Source: an uncultured Archangium sp. (GTDB lineage: Bacteria > Myxococcota > Myxococcia > Myxococcales > Myxococcaceae). From it: a DNA stretch of 5,631 nucleotides. Both the position numbers and the translations under genes were made by a program. Below the pieces are notes generated by a model. That model saw nothing but the letters and a program-made list of their open reading frames with translations. It did no database searches and was not told the origin of the DNA. How positions within the stretch are numbered: position 1 is the first letter of the stretch; every line of letters starts with the position of its first letter. The stretch covers positions 1 through 5,631 of the forward strand of contig CAMLFP010000367.1 of NCBI GenBank assembly GCA_946479335.1, given 5' to 3'. Below are positions 1 to 5,631 of this stretch, piece after piece.

Positions 1-1026
1 TCGATGGTGCAACCGACTGGAGACCGGGCGCTGGCTGCGCTCCGACCGGGGCTGATTCATCAGGGCGCGAAGCTCGACGGCTTCTTCTCACTGCACCCCG
101 CGATGAAGAGCCTCCTGCCGCTGTACGCGAAGAAGCAACTCGCGGTGCTCCACGCCGTCGGCCAGGCGAACGCGAGCCGTTCACACTTCGAGGCCCAGGA
201 CTTCATCGAGTCTGGCCTCGCGGGCATGAAGCGGCCCGACGGCTTCTTGAATCGCGCGCTCGCCAGCGTCTCGTCAGGGAGCGCGTTTCGTGCGGTGGCG
301 GTGCAGAACGCGCTGCCGCGGTCGCTCGCGGGTGATGCGCCGGCGCTGGCGTTCCCCTCGCTCGCGCAGTTCCGCGTCGGTGGTGGCGGAGGCACATTCG
401 AGTCGCTGTACGCGGAGGCGGTCGACGAGGCGCTCCGCACCAGCGGCCACGAAGCGTTCGAGAGCCTCGACACCGTGAAGTCGCGCAACCTCGCGAAGCA
501 GGAGCCGCAGAACGGCGCGCAGTACCCGAAGGGCGCGCTCGGCAAACGCCTCGAAGATCTCGCGCGGCTGATCCACGCCGACGTGGGGCTGCGCATCGGC
601 GTCACCGAGATGACCGGGTTCGACACGCATCAAGGGCAGGGCGCTGATGCGGGGCAGCTCGCGAACCGGCTGCAGGAACTCGGCGATTCCCTCGCCGCGT
701 TCGCGACGGATCTCGGGCCGAAGCTCGACGACGTGGTGGTGGTGACGATGACGGAGTTCGGGCGCACCGCGCGCGAGAACGGCACGCGCGGGACGGATCA
801 CGGCACCGCGTCGGCGTCGTTCGTGTTGGGCGGCGGCGTGCGTGGCGGTCGCGTGATTTCGCGCTGGCCCGGCGTCGGTCCGGGGAAGCTGTTTGAAGAT
901 CGCGATCTCGCGGTGACGACCGACCTGCGCGCGGTGCTCGCCGAAGCCATCGCCGCTGCGGAGATCCCCGCGAAGGCGAGCGACGTCTTCCCCGACTTCA
1001 CGCCCGCGAAGCTCGGGCTGTTCTGA
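1..1026 (+). CDS. DUF1501 domain-containing protein, 5' end missing
   Basis: This is the C-terminal 341 residues of a DUF1501 protein (Pfam family of exported proteins placed in the alkaline-phosphatase-like clan; biochemical role not established). Counting from the first codon in the window, the visible family hallmarks are SRSHFEAQD at about 59-67, TGFDTHQGQ at 205-213, and EFGRT followed by GTDHG at 252-268. These are the His/Asp-rich blocks that line the presumed active site. The frame is open at base 1, and the first residues (SMVQPTGD, then ALRPGL) match the region just after the usual N-terminal 'RGAxDGL' block. The ATG at position 4 is therefore internal, not the start. Family members usually run to roughly 400 residues or more with a twin-arginine signal, so the export signal and first strand are probably missing. 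The gene ends TTC TGA, one base from a convergent gene. DUF1800 partners common beside this family are not visible here. Family assignment is firm; substrate and function are unknown. Confidence 0.9.
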   Translation, partial: SMVQPTGDRALAALRPGLIHQGAKLDGFFSLHPAMKSLLPLYAKKQLAVLHAVGQANASRSHFEAQDFIESGLAGMKRPDGFLNRALASVSSGSAFRAVAVQNALPRSLAGDAPALAFPSLAQFRVGGGGGTFESLYAEAVDEALRTSGHEAFESLDTVKSRNLAKQEPQNGAQYPKGALGKRLEDLARLIHADVGLRIGVTEMTGFDTHQGQGADAGQLANRLQELGDSLAAFATDLGPKLDDVVVVTMTEFGRTARENGTRGTDHGTASASFVLGGGVRGGRVISRWPGVGPGKLFEDRDLAVTTDLRAVLAEAIAAAEIPAKASDVFPDFTPAKLGLF

Positions 1027-1027
1027 T

Positions 1028-2968
1028 CTACCGTGGCTGGGCGCGGTACCAGGGCACGCCGGCTTGCGGACCATCGGGCGCGCACTGCAGCGAATTGTTC
1101 CCACGCACGCCGTAGCGCTCGATGCCGCCCGCGGAGACCACGGTGATGCCGCCATCACTGCCGCGCGCAGGCCACGTGATGTCAGCCGCGTGAATCATCT
1201 CGCACGGCGCTCCGACGACGATGGGCACGGTGATGGCCGGCGTCGCGCTCCCACGCAGGAAGACGCGCACACTCGCCGGGACGTTCGCGAGGCAGCGGCC
1301 CGCGCCCGACGGCGCGACGTTCGCCGGAGCCGCGTTCGCCACGCACGCCAAACCGCTCGGGCAGTCGCACGTTTCACCGTCGAGACAGCCCACGCCTCCG
1401 TCGATGAAGCACGGCGTGGCGCCTGCCGCAGAGCGCGAGTCGCGGAACGCGTGCACGTACACCGCGTAGGTGCAGGCGCTCGTCGCGCAGTCGTCGGCGT
1501 CTTCAGGCCCATTGAGCGAGATGTTCTCGAGCAGCGGCCCGGTGCCGGTGTCGTCGAAGTTGAGCTGCGGGTCGTCGAGTGCGCCGGTGAAGCCCCAGTC
1601 GAACGTGCCGCCGTCGCTGCGGCTGGTCGCGGCGTAGCCGTTCATGTCGCCCGAGACGGAGCCGGCGTCGGGCTCCGCGAATGAGGCGAAGGGCGCAGCG
1701 CCCGGCCGCACGAGGTGCAGGTCGAGGTCGACGTTCGCCGAGCCGGTCCAGTCGAGCTGCGCGACGAGGTCGTTCTTCACCGCGACCTCGAAGGTCAGCG
1801 TGCTGACGCCGACGTTGCCCTGGCTGTCGGTGACGCTGAGCTGCGCGGTGTAGCTGCCGGTCGCGTAGGGCCGCAGCGACGGGCGCGGTGTCGCCGCGTT
1901 CACCAGCGTCGCGGGTGTGCTGCCAGCAGGCTGGGCGAGCAAGGTCCACGCCCAGGTGAGGCCGAGGCGGCCGTCTTCCGGGTCGGCCGTGCAGGTCGTC
2001 TCGTCATCGCTCGACAACGCCGACAGCACCACCTCCGCGCGCGGAGGCACGTCGCGAATCGCCGAGACGTCGATCGCCCCGCCGTCGAGCGAGACATCAG
2101 CCCAGTCGTAGTCGTGCGCCGGCAGGCCCGGGGCCGTCACCTTCACGATGTTGGTGCACACCGTCGGCGCGAAGTTGGGCCGCAGCGCGCCTGAGAGCGG
2201 CACGTTCACCGCGAGCGCGGTGGGGTCGTCGGTGTTCACCGTGAGCTCGCCCGCGTACGTCGTCTGTGTATCGCTCGTCGGGCGGAAGCGCAGCGGCACG
2301 GTCGCGGTCTCACCGGGGAGCAACACGATGCCGCCATCAGGCAGCGCGGCGTTGCCGACGAACGAGAACGCGGTGACGTCGATGCCGCCGAGCGCCAACC
2401 CGTTGAGCACCGCGGGGACCTCACCGATCGAGCGCACGGTGAGCTGCGGCAGCTCCGGCACCGTGAGCGGGCGCAGGCGCACGAAGGGCTCTGGAGCAAA
2501 GGTGATCGCCAGCGGCGCGGCGCTGACCATCGCTTCACAGTGCGTGGTCGTGTCGCAGCCCAGCTCGATGGCCACCTGCGGGTACGCGCCGCGCCCGGTG
2601 ATGGGGAGCCGCAGCTCCGGCGCGGCCTCGTCGTTGCTGCGAATCACCAGCGTCGCGGCCTCCGCCATCGCCGCGGTGGGCGCGAAGGTGAGCACCACGT
2701 CTTCCGTGGTGCGCCCGCGGATCATGCCCGGCGGGGCGTCGAGGGTGATGGCGCTCGAACCCTCCACGGTCATCGACGAGATGACGACGTCGGCGCCGTT
2801 CGCCGCGGTCACCGGCACGGTCAGCGTCTGCGTGGTGTCGACGCGCACCACGCCGAAGTCGTACGTCTTCACGTCGACGCTGAGGGTGGGAGGGATCTGC
2901 TGTGCCTTGTTCTCGCGGCAGCCCAGCGCGATGCACAACACCACGGCACACGAAGTCAGTCGCATCAT
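1028..2968 (-). CDS. Predicted lipoprotein with HYDIN-like Ig domains, PKD-like domain and a C-terminal beta domain
   Basis: The product is 646 residues. It starts MMRLTSC, has a short hydrophobic stretch, and carries the lipobox-like IALGC with Cys17 as the predicted lipidated residue, so it should be an outer-membrane or surface lipoprotein. Next come two ASPM/SPD-2/HYDIN-type ('choice-of-anchor D') Ig-like domains. The first, about 28-127, has YDFGVV, LTFAP and a closing LPITGRG. The second, about 150-261, has LPGETATVPLRFRP and VNVPLSGA. A PKD-like domain follows at about 290-397 (WAWTLLAQPAGS, YTAQLSVTDSQGN). The last part, about 401-600, begins LDWTGSANVDLDLHLVRPG and continues with DDPQLNFDD, YAVYVHAF and DITWP, resembling DUF2135/YfaP-like beta domains. 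A Cys-rich insert at 520-559 interrupts it. The frame continues upstream to 3514, but that part is an Arg-rich shadow of the neighbouring gene. The signal peptide and TGATG junction fix the start at 2968 or 2965. Architecture is well supported; a ligand or partner cannot be named. Confidence 0.87.
   Translation of the reverse strand: MMRLTSCAVVLCIALGCRENKAQQIPPTLSVDVKTYDFGVVRVDTTQTLTVPVTAANGADVVISSMTVEGSSAITLDAPPGMIRGRTTEDVVLTFAPTAAMAEAATLVIRSNDEAAPELRLPITGRGAYPQVAIELGCDTTTHCEAMVSAAPLAITFAPEPFVRLRPLTVPELPQLTVRSIGEVPAVLNGLALGGIDVTAFSFVGNAALPDGGIVLLPGETATVPLRFRPTSDTQTTYAGELTVNTDDPTALAVNVPLSGALRPNFAPTVCTNIVKVTAPGLPAHDYDWADVSLDGGAIDVSAIRDVPPRAEVVLSALSSDDETTCTADPEDGRLGLTWAWTLLAQPAGSTPATLVNAATPRPSLRPYATGSYTAQLSVTDSQGNVGVSTLTFEVAVKNDLVAQLDWTGSANVDLDLHLVRPGAAPFASFAEPDAGSVSGDMNGYAATSRSDGGTFDWGFTGALDDPQLNFDDTGTGPLLENISLNGPEDADDCATSACTYAVYVHAFRDSRSAAGATPCFIDGGVGCLDGETCDCPSGLACVANAAPANVAPSGAGRCLANVPASVRVFLRGSATPAITVPIVVGAPCEMIHAADITWPARGSDGGITVVSAGGIERYGVRGNNSLQCAPDGPQAGVPWYRAQPR
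1292..1411 (-). other. Cysteine-rich insert in the lipoprotein's C-terminal domain
   Basis: Residues 520-559 contain six cysteines in 40 residues (Cys 520, 528, 534, 536, 542, 559), with GETCDCPSGLAC at the centre. They lie between the strand YAVYVHAF and the strand SVRVFLRG, which look like consecutive strands of one beta domain. The segment is therefore best read as a disulfide-stapled loop. The coding frame is continuous across it. Confidence 0.6.
2921..2968 (-). other. Lipoprotein signal peptide
   Basis: Residues 1-16 form a short type II signal: Arg at position 3, a hydrophobic core (AVVLCIAL), and Gly16 directly before Cys17. The -3 residue is Ala rather than the commoner Leu, which is tolerated in known lipoproteins. 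This supports the downstream start at 2968/2965 against any longer N-terminus. Confidence 0.8.
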
Positions 2969-2979
2969 CACTTCTGCTC
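2965..2979 (-). promoter_or_regulatory. Coupled stop/start junction with weak ribosome binding site
   Basis: On the minus strand the sequence reads GAGCAGAAGTGATGATG. The stop TGA of the MopE-like gene (2970-2968) shares its A with the first ATG (2968-2966), and a second in-frame ATG follows immediately (2965-2963). The purine-rich GAGCAGAAG is a weak Shine-Dalgarno match. Its GAG lies 8 bases before the first ATG, and its AGAAG lies 5 bases before the second. Either Met could be used. The overlap implies translational coupling and a single transcript. Confidence 0.75.
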
Positions 2980-5631
2980 GATCTGCGCGGGGACGGGGGA
3001 GAACACGCACGCTCGAATCTCCGTGAGCTGGCCCGACGAGAGCTTGAGCGTGGTGGGTTCGCAGGTGGTGCCGTTGGCGCAGCTGCTGTCGTTGCAGCAC
3101 ACGTCGACGCAGATGCCGCTGGTCTTCTCGCAGATGCCGCTCTTGCACTCCGCGCTGGTGGTGCACGCCGCGCCCGACACGCGCACCGAGCTCGCGGTCG
3201 TCGCCAGGCACACCGGTACCACCGACCACAGCGGCACGCCGCCGGTCTGGTAGCCGCTGGCGATCTTCGGCCCGTTCACGCTGCATACGTACCCCGCGCC
3301 ACAGTCGGCGTTGCTGCAGCACGGCTCGGTGCAGGTGCCGTTGAAGCACCCGTACTGCCCGCTGCGGCACTCGGTGCCGGTGCACGCCTGGCCCAGCGTC
3401 TTGCTCGCGGTGATCTTCGAGTCGCTGCGGCACCAGCCGTAATAGTTCGACAGCGTCACGCCCATCTGCGCCGATTGGCTCAAGGCGATGTTGCACGTCG
3501 CGCTCGCGCCGCACGCCTCTTCATGCGTGCAGCCGTCGGAGCAGGACGACGTCGTGCCGTCGAGCCGGCAGTCACCGGTGCGGCACTCCGAAGACGCGGT
3601 GCACGCCTGGCCCGCGGCCTTGGTGCCCACCGTCGTCGCGCCGCAGAGGTGGAGGTTCGTCGAATACAGCAGGTTGAACATGCAGCCCTCGGAGGCCTGG
3701 CAGCTGTCGTTGAGCCCGATGCCCGTCGTCTGGTTGCAGTACGAGCCGCAGCGCAGTTCCTGGGTGGCCACGTTCTGCGCGCAGATGAGGTCGGGCCGGC
3801 AGCGGTCGGTGCCCGTCGGCCACGGCTGCCACTGGCCCATCTTCTTTTCGCCGCACAGCTCCGAGACGCCGCAGTTGTCGACGGTGGCGGTGTTGCAGTC
3901 GTCGTCCTTGCCGTTGCAGATCTCGGTGGCGCCGGGGTGGATGGCGCCGTTCGCGTCGTTGCAGTCGCCGGTGCACGCCGTGAAGCCGTCGTTGTCGTTG
4001 TCAGCGCTGGAGCAGCTGCAGGTCTCGTCCTTGTACCCGTTGCAGTTGTCGTCGACGTTGTTGGCCACCGTCGGGGTCGCCGCGTTGCCGCAGTCGGCCG
4101 CCTTCAGGGGGAAGATGAACGCGTTGGTGTCGTTGCAGTCGATGCGGGTGGAGTCGACGCCTCCGCCGGACTTCGTGCCGCAGACGGTGAAGCCGTCGTT
4201 GTCGAGGTCGAAGCCCTCGTCGATGGCGTTGTCGCAGTCGTCGTCCTTGCCGTTGCAGGTCTCGCCCGCGTCGGGGTGGATGGTGCCGTCGTTGTCGTTG
4301 CAGTCTTCGCAGGCGCGGTAGCCGTCGAAGTCGACGTCGGCGGTGTTGCCGCACCCGCAGCCCACGCCGTTGTCGACGATGCCGTCGCAGTTCTGATCGA
4401 CGCCGTCACCGCACACGTCAGCGCTGGGGAAGACCGTCTGCGTGCAGCCCAGCGTGCCCGCGCTGCAGGTGGAGAGGCCGGTGCGACACGGGCCCTGCAG
4501 TCCCGACAACGTGCAGCCCGCGTCGGCCTGGGGGAAGGTCTCGTCGGTGCTGCCGTTGCAGTTGTCGTCGAGGCCGTTGCAGATCTCGGTGCTGCTGGGC
4601 TTCGGCGAGCAGCTCTGCGTCACGCCGCTCGCGCACGCGTAGACGGCGTTGGCGCACGCTCCGACGCCGCAGGTGAGGACCCCCGCGTCGAAGTTGTCCA
4701 CGAAGCCGTCGCAGTTGTTGTCCTTGTTGTCGCAGCTCTCGGTGGAGGGCGCGTTCGGCGTGCAGGTCTGCGCCACGCCGCCCACGCAGTTCTGCACCGT
4801 CCGCGCGCACTCGCCGACGCCGCACGGCGTGGAGCCCAGGTTCTCGTCGGCCGCGCCGTTGCAGTTGTCGTCGAGGCCGTTGCACAGCTCGGCGCTGCCG
4901 GTGTTCTGGCCGACACAGCCGCCCCACTGGCCGAGGCCGTTGCAGGTCTGCGTGCCGCTGACGCACACGCCGACGCCGACGGTGCCGGGCGTGCCCGTGT
5001 AGCAACTCTGCGTCGCCCCCGGCGCGCACGCGCAGATCTGGTCGATGAGCCCGTCGCAGTCGTTGTCGAGGCCGTCGCAGAACTCGAAGCCCGCGTCTCC
5101 AGGCTGGCACCCGCCGGGCGCGCAGGCCGCCACTGTGCGCGCACACTCGCCGACGCCGCAGTGGAGGTCGGGCAGGCCGTCGTCGGTCGCGCCGTTGCAG
5201 TCGTTGTCGAGGCCGTCGCAGATCTCCGACTGCGCGCCGCCCGGCGTGCAGCTCTGGGGCACGCCGCTCACGCACGCCGGCACGCTGCGGAGGCATGCGC
5301 CCACGCCGCACGTCAGGTTCGCCAGCCCGTTGTCGGCGGCGCCGTCGCAGTCGTTGTCGAGGCCGTCGCACACCTCCGCCGAGGCCGGGCCCGCCGCGCA
5401 GGCGATGGCGACGCCGCCGACGCAGCTCTCCACGGTGCGCGCGCACTCGCCGACGCCGCACGAGACCGGCGCGAAGCCGTCGTCGATCTCTCCGTCGCAG
5501 TCGTTGTCGAGGCCGTCACAGGCCTCGGCCGCCGGGTCGATGGCGCCCTCGCACGGGCCGAAGGTCAGCGCCCCCTGGAGCGCCACGCAGGTCTGCGTGC
5601 CGAGCCGGCACTCACCCAGCTTCGAGGTGCC
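2968..5631 (-). CDS. MopE-related cysteine-rich repeat protein, 5' end missing
   Basis: The window holds 887 codons of a larger gene. The frame is open at the right edge. The GTG at 5586 is an internal Val, because the 15 residues before it (including GECRLGTQTC) already belong to a repeat unit. Counting from the right edge, residues 36-586 carry eleven copies of the E-x-C-D/N-G-x-D-D/N-x-C-D/N-G motif of the 'putative metal-binding motif' / Cu-binding_MopE family, starting near 36, 86, 136, 183, 248, 298, 349, 405, 457, 525 and 570. Between the early copies lie CGVGxC linkers. Later copies alternate with DxDxDG-type acidic loops. Residues 588-887 are a separate region with 34 cysteines. The family is named after MopE of Methylococcus, a surface copper-binding protein, but most members are uncharacterised, so copper binding here is unproven. 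The density of paired cysteines implies an oxidising location, that is, secretion or surface display. The missing N-terminus should hold the export signal. It is the upstream member of a coupled pair with the lipoprotein gene. Confidence 0.93.
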   Translation of the reverse strand, partial: GTSKLGECRLGTQTCVALQGALTFGPCEGAIDPAAEACDGLDNDCDGEIDDGFAPVSCGVGECARTVESCVGGVAIACAAGPASAEVCDGLDNDCDGAADNGLANLTCGVGACLRSVPACVSGVPQSCTPGGAQSEICDGLDNDCNGATDDGLPDLHCGVGECARTVAACAPGGCQPGDAGFEFCDGLDNDCDGLIDQICACAPGATQSCYTGTPGTVGVGVCVSGTQTCNGLGQWGGCVGQNTGSAELCNGLDDNCNGAADENLGSTPCGVGECARTVQNCVGGVAQTCTPNAPSTESCDNKDNNCDGFVDNFDAGVLTCGVGACANAVYACASGVTQSCSPKPSSTEICNGLDDNCNGSTDETFPQADAGCTLSGLQGPCRTGLSTCSAGTLGCTQTVFPSADVCGDGVDQNCDGIVDNGVGCGCGNTADVDFDGYRACEDCNDNDGTIHPDAGETCNGKDDDCDNAIDEGFDLDNDGFTVCGTKSGGGVDSTRIDCNDTNAFIFPLKAADCGNAATPTVANNVDDNCNGYKDETCSCSSADNDNDGFTACTGDCNDANGAIHPGATEICNGKDDDCNTATVDNCGVSELCGEKKMGQWQPWPTGTDRCRPDLICAQNVATQELRCGSYCNQTTGIGLNDSCQASEGCMFNLLYSTNLHLCGATTVGTKAAGQACTASSECRTGDCRLDGTTSSCSDGCTHEEACGASATCNIALSQSAQMGVTLSNYYGWCRSDSKITASKTLGQACTGTECRSGQYGCFNGTCTEPCCSNADCGAGYVCSVNGPKIASGYQTGGVPLWSVVPVCLATTASSVRVSGAACTTSAECKSGICEKTSGICVDVCCNDSSCANGTTCEPTTLKLSSGQLTEIRACVFSPVPAQIEQK
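3007..3612 (-). repeat. Three tandem cysteine-rich modules at the C-terminus
   Basis: Three modules of about 56-62 residues each begin with G-Q/A-A-C, then E-C-[KR]-[ST]-G, then C-C or D-G-C, two further Cys (G-A/N then C), and a final lone Cys about 17-24 residues later. They lie at 3430-3612, 3208-3393 and 3007-3174, with 8, 9 and 9 cysteines. They do not carry the MopE motif. The spacing loosely recalls small disulfide-knot domains such as the Dickkopf N-terminal type, but I cannot assign a family. Confidence 0.75.
3874..4338 (-). repeat. Acidic DxDxDG-type loops interleaved with MopE motifs
   Basis: In this later part of the repeat region the linkers change from CGVGxC type to acidic loops: DVDFDGYRAC then DCNDNDGTIHP; DLDNDGFTVC then DCNDTNAFIFP; DNDNDGFTAC then DCNDANGAIHP. 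Three units are visible. The DxDxDG pattern resembles calcium loops of thrombospondin type 3 and EF-hand-like repeats, so calcium binding is a reasonable inference. The middle unit is degenerate in its second half. Confidence 0.75.
5057..5517 (-). repeat. Near-identical DNA repeat, period 150 bp
   Basis: The 20-mer CAGTCGTTGTCGAGGCCGTC (plus strand) occurs identically at 5057, 5198, 5348 and 5498, with spacings of 141, 150 and 150 bp. It encodes the LDNDC core of the first four motifs. Codon choice is identical across these copies, which points to duplication or gene conversion rather than protein-level convergence alone. Confidence 0.85.

Larger units (their letters stand above)
3874..5526 (-). 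repeat. Eleven MopE-type motifs (protein-level tandem repeat)
   Basis: Eleven copies of a roughly 17-residue core are spaced 47 to about 68 residues apart. The first three are exactly 50 residues apart. Copies 1-4 read CDGLDND-C, copies 5 and 7 CNGLDDN-C, copy 6 CDNKDNN-C, copy 8 CGDGVDQN-C, copies 9 and 11 CNGKDDD-C, and copy 10 is the shortened NNVDDNC. Each core offers three to five Asp/Asn side chains framed by two cysteines, a plausible metal site. A partial unit continues past 5526 to the window edge, so the array is longer than what is seen. Confidence 0.9.

Noticed and set aside
4..6. ATG at 4 as the true start of the DUF1501 gene
   Set aside because: The frame is open to base 1, and the residues here align with an internal part of the family, downstream of the conserved N-terminal block and signal peptide.
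1029..1048. Small hairpin (TACCGTG / CGCGGTA, 6-base loop) as a terminator
   Set aside because: Only seven pairs including one G-T, no T-run on either side, and it lies inside the lipoprotein's coding end. Too weak to call.
274..1158. Long minus-strand frame antisense to the DUF1501 gene
   Set aside because: Arg/Ala-rich low-complexity translation with no recognisable domain. It spans two real genes and is typical of GC-rich shadow frames.
1064..2194. Plus-strand frames at 1064-1684 and 1715-2194
   Set aside because: Arg/Val-rich translations with no motifs, entirely antisense to well-supported domains of the lipoprotein.
2148..3026. 292-codon plus-strand frame opposite the lipoprotein gene
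   Set aside because: It mirrors the lipoprotein's codon pattern, is Ser/Thr/Val-rich without domain features, and the opposite strand has clear domains and a signal peptide.
2969..3514. N-terminal extension of the lipoprotein frame upstream of 2968
   Set aside because: It is Arg/His/Gln-rich, lies wholly inside the MopE-like gene in another frame, and would bury the lipoprotein signal peptide 182 residues into the protein.
4418..5461. 347-codon minus-strand frame inside the MopE-like gene
   Set aside because: It is almost entirely Arg, Gly and Ala, the +1 shadow of the Cys/Asp repeats.
5057..5517. CRISPR-like array of regularly spaced repeats
   Set aside because: The spacing is about 150 bp, the repeats are in-frame codons for a protein motif, and the 'spacers' are themselves homologous coding sequence.
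3874..5526. Firm assignment as a copper-binding protein
   Set aside because: Copper binding is shown for MopE of Methylococcus, not for most motif-sharing proteins. The sequence here shows Asp/Asn/Cys loops that could hold calcium or simply stabilise the fold.

Overview
The window is GC-rich and essentially fully coding. It holds three genes, two of them cut by the window edges. The combination of a DUF1501 protein, a protein full of MopE-type putative metal-binding motifs, and a lipoprotein with HYDIN-like immunoglobulin folds suggests a member of the Myxococcota or a related deltaproteobacterial lineage. So do the abundant D-A-G / D-G-G tripeptides. This assignment rests on gene style only, since no marker gene is present.

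Layout. Positions 1-1026 (+) encode the C-terminal part of a DUF1501 protein, whose start lies left of the window. Its stop codon is one base from the stop of a convergent gene at 1028-2968 (-), which encodes a 646-residue predicted lipoprotein with tandem beta-sandwich domains. That gene starts inside the stop codon of the gene before it, at 2968-5631 (-). This upstream gene encodes a very cysteine-rich repeat protein with eleven MopE-type motifs followed by three or four tandem cysteine-rich modules. Its start lies right of the window.

How the parts may work together. The two minus-strand genes share a TGATG stop/start junction and are almost certainly one transcript with coupled translation. 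One product is predicted to be lipid-anchored, and the other looks like an extracellular, disulfide-rich, metal-binding-style protein. A surface or secreted pair is the natural reading, but it is inference. DUF1501 proteins are also usually exported, so all three products probably act outside the cytoplasm. I see no RNA gene, mobile element, CRISPR array, promoter or convincing terminator, and no gene-free stretch longer than one base. The most unusual content is the repeat architecture of the MopE-like protein and its uncharacterised C-terminal modules.
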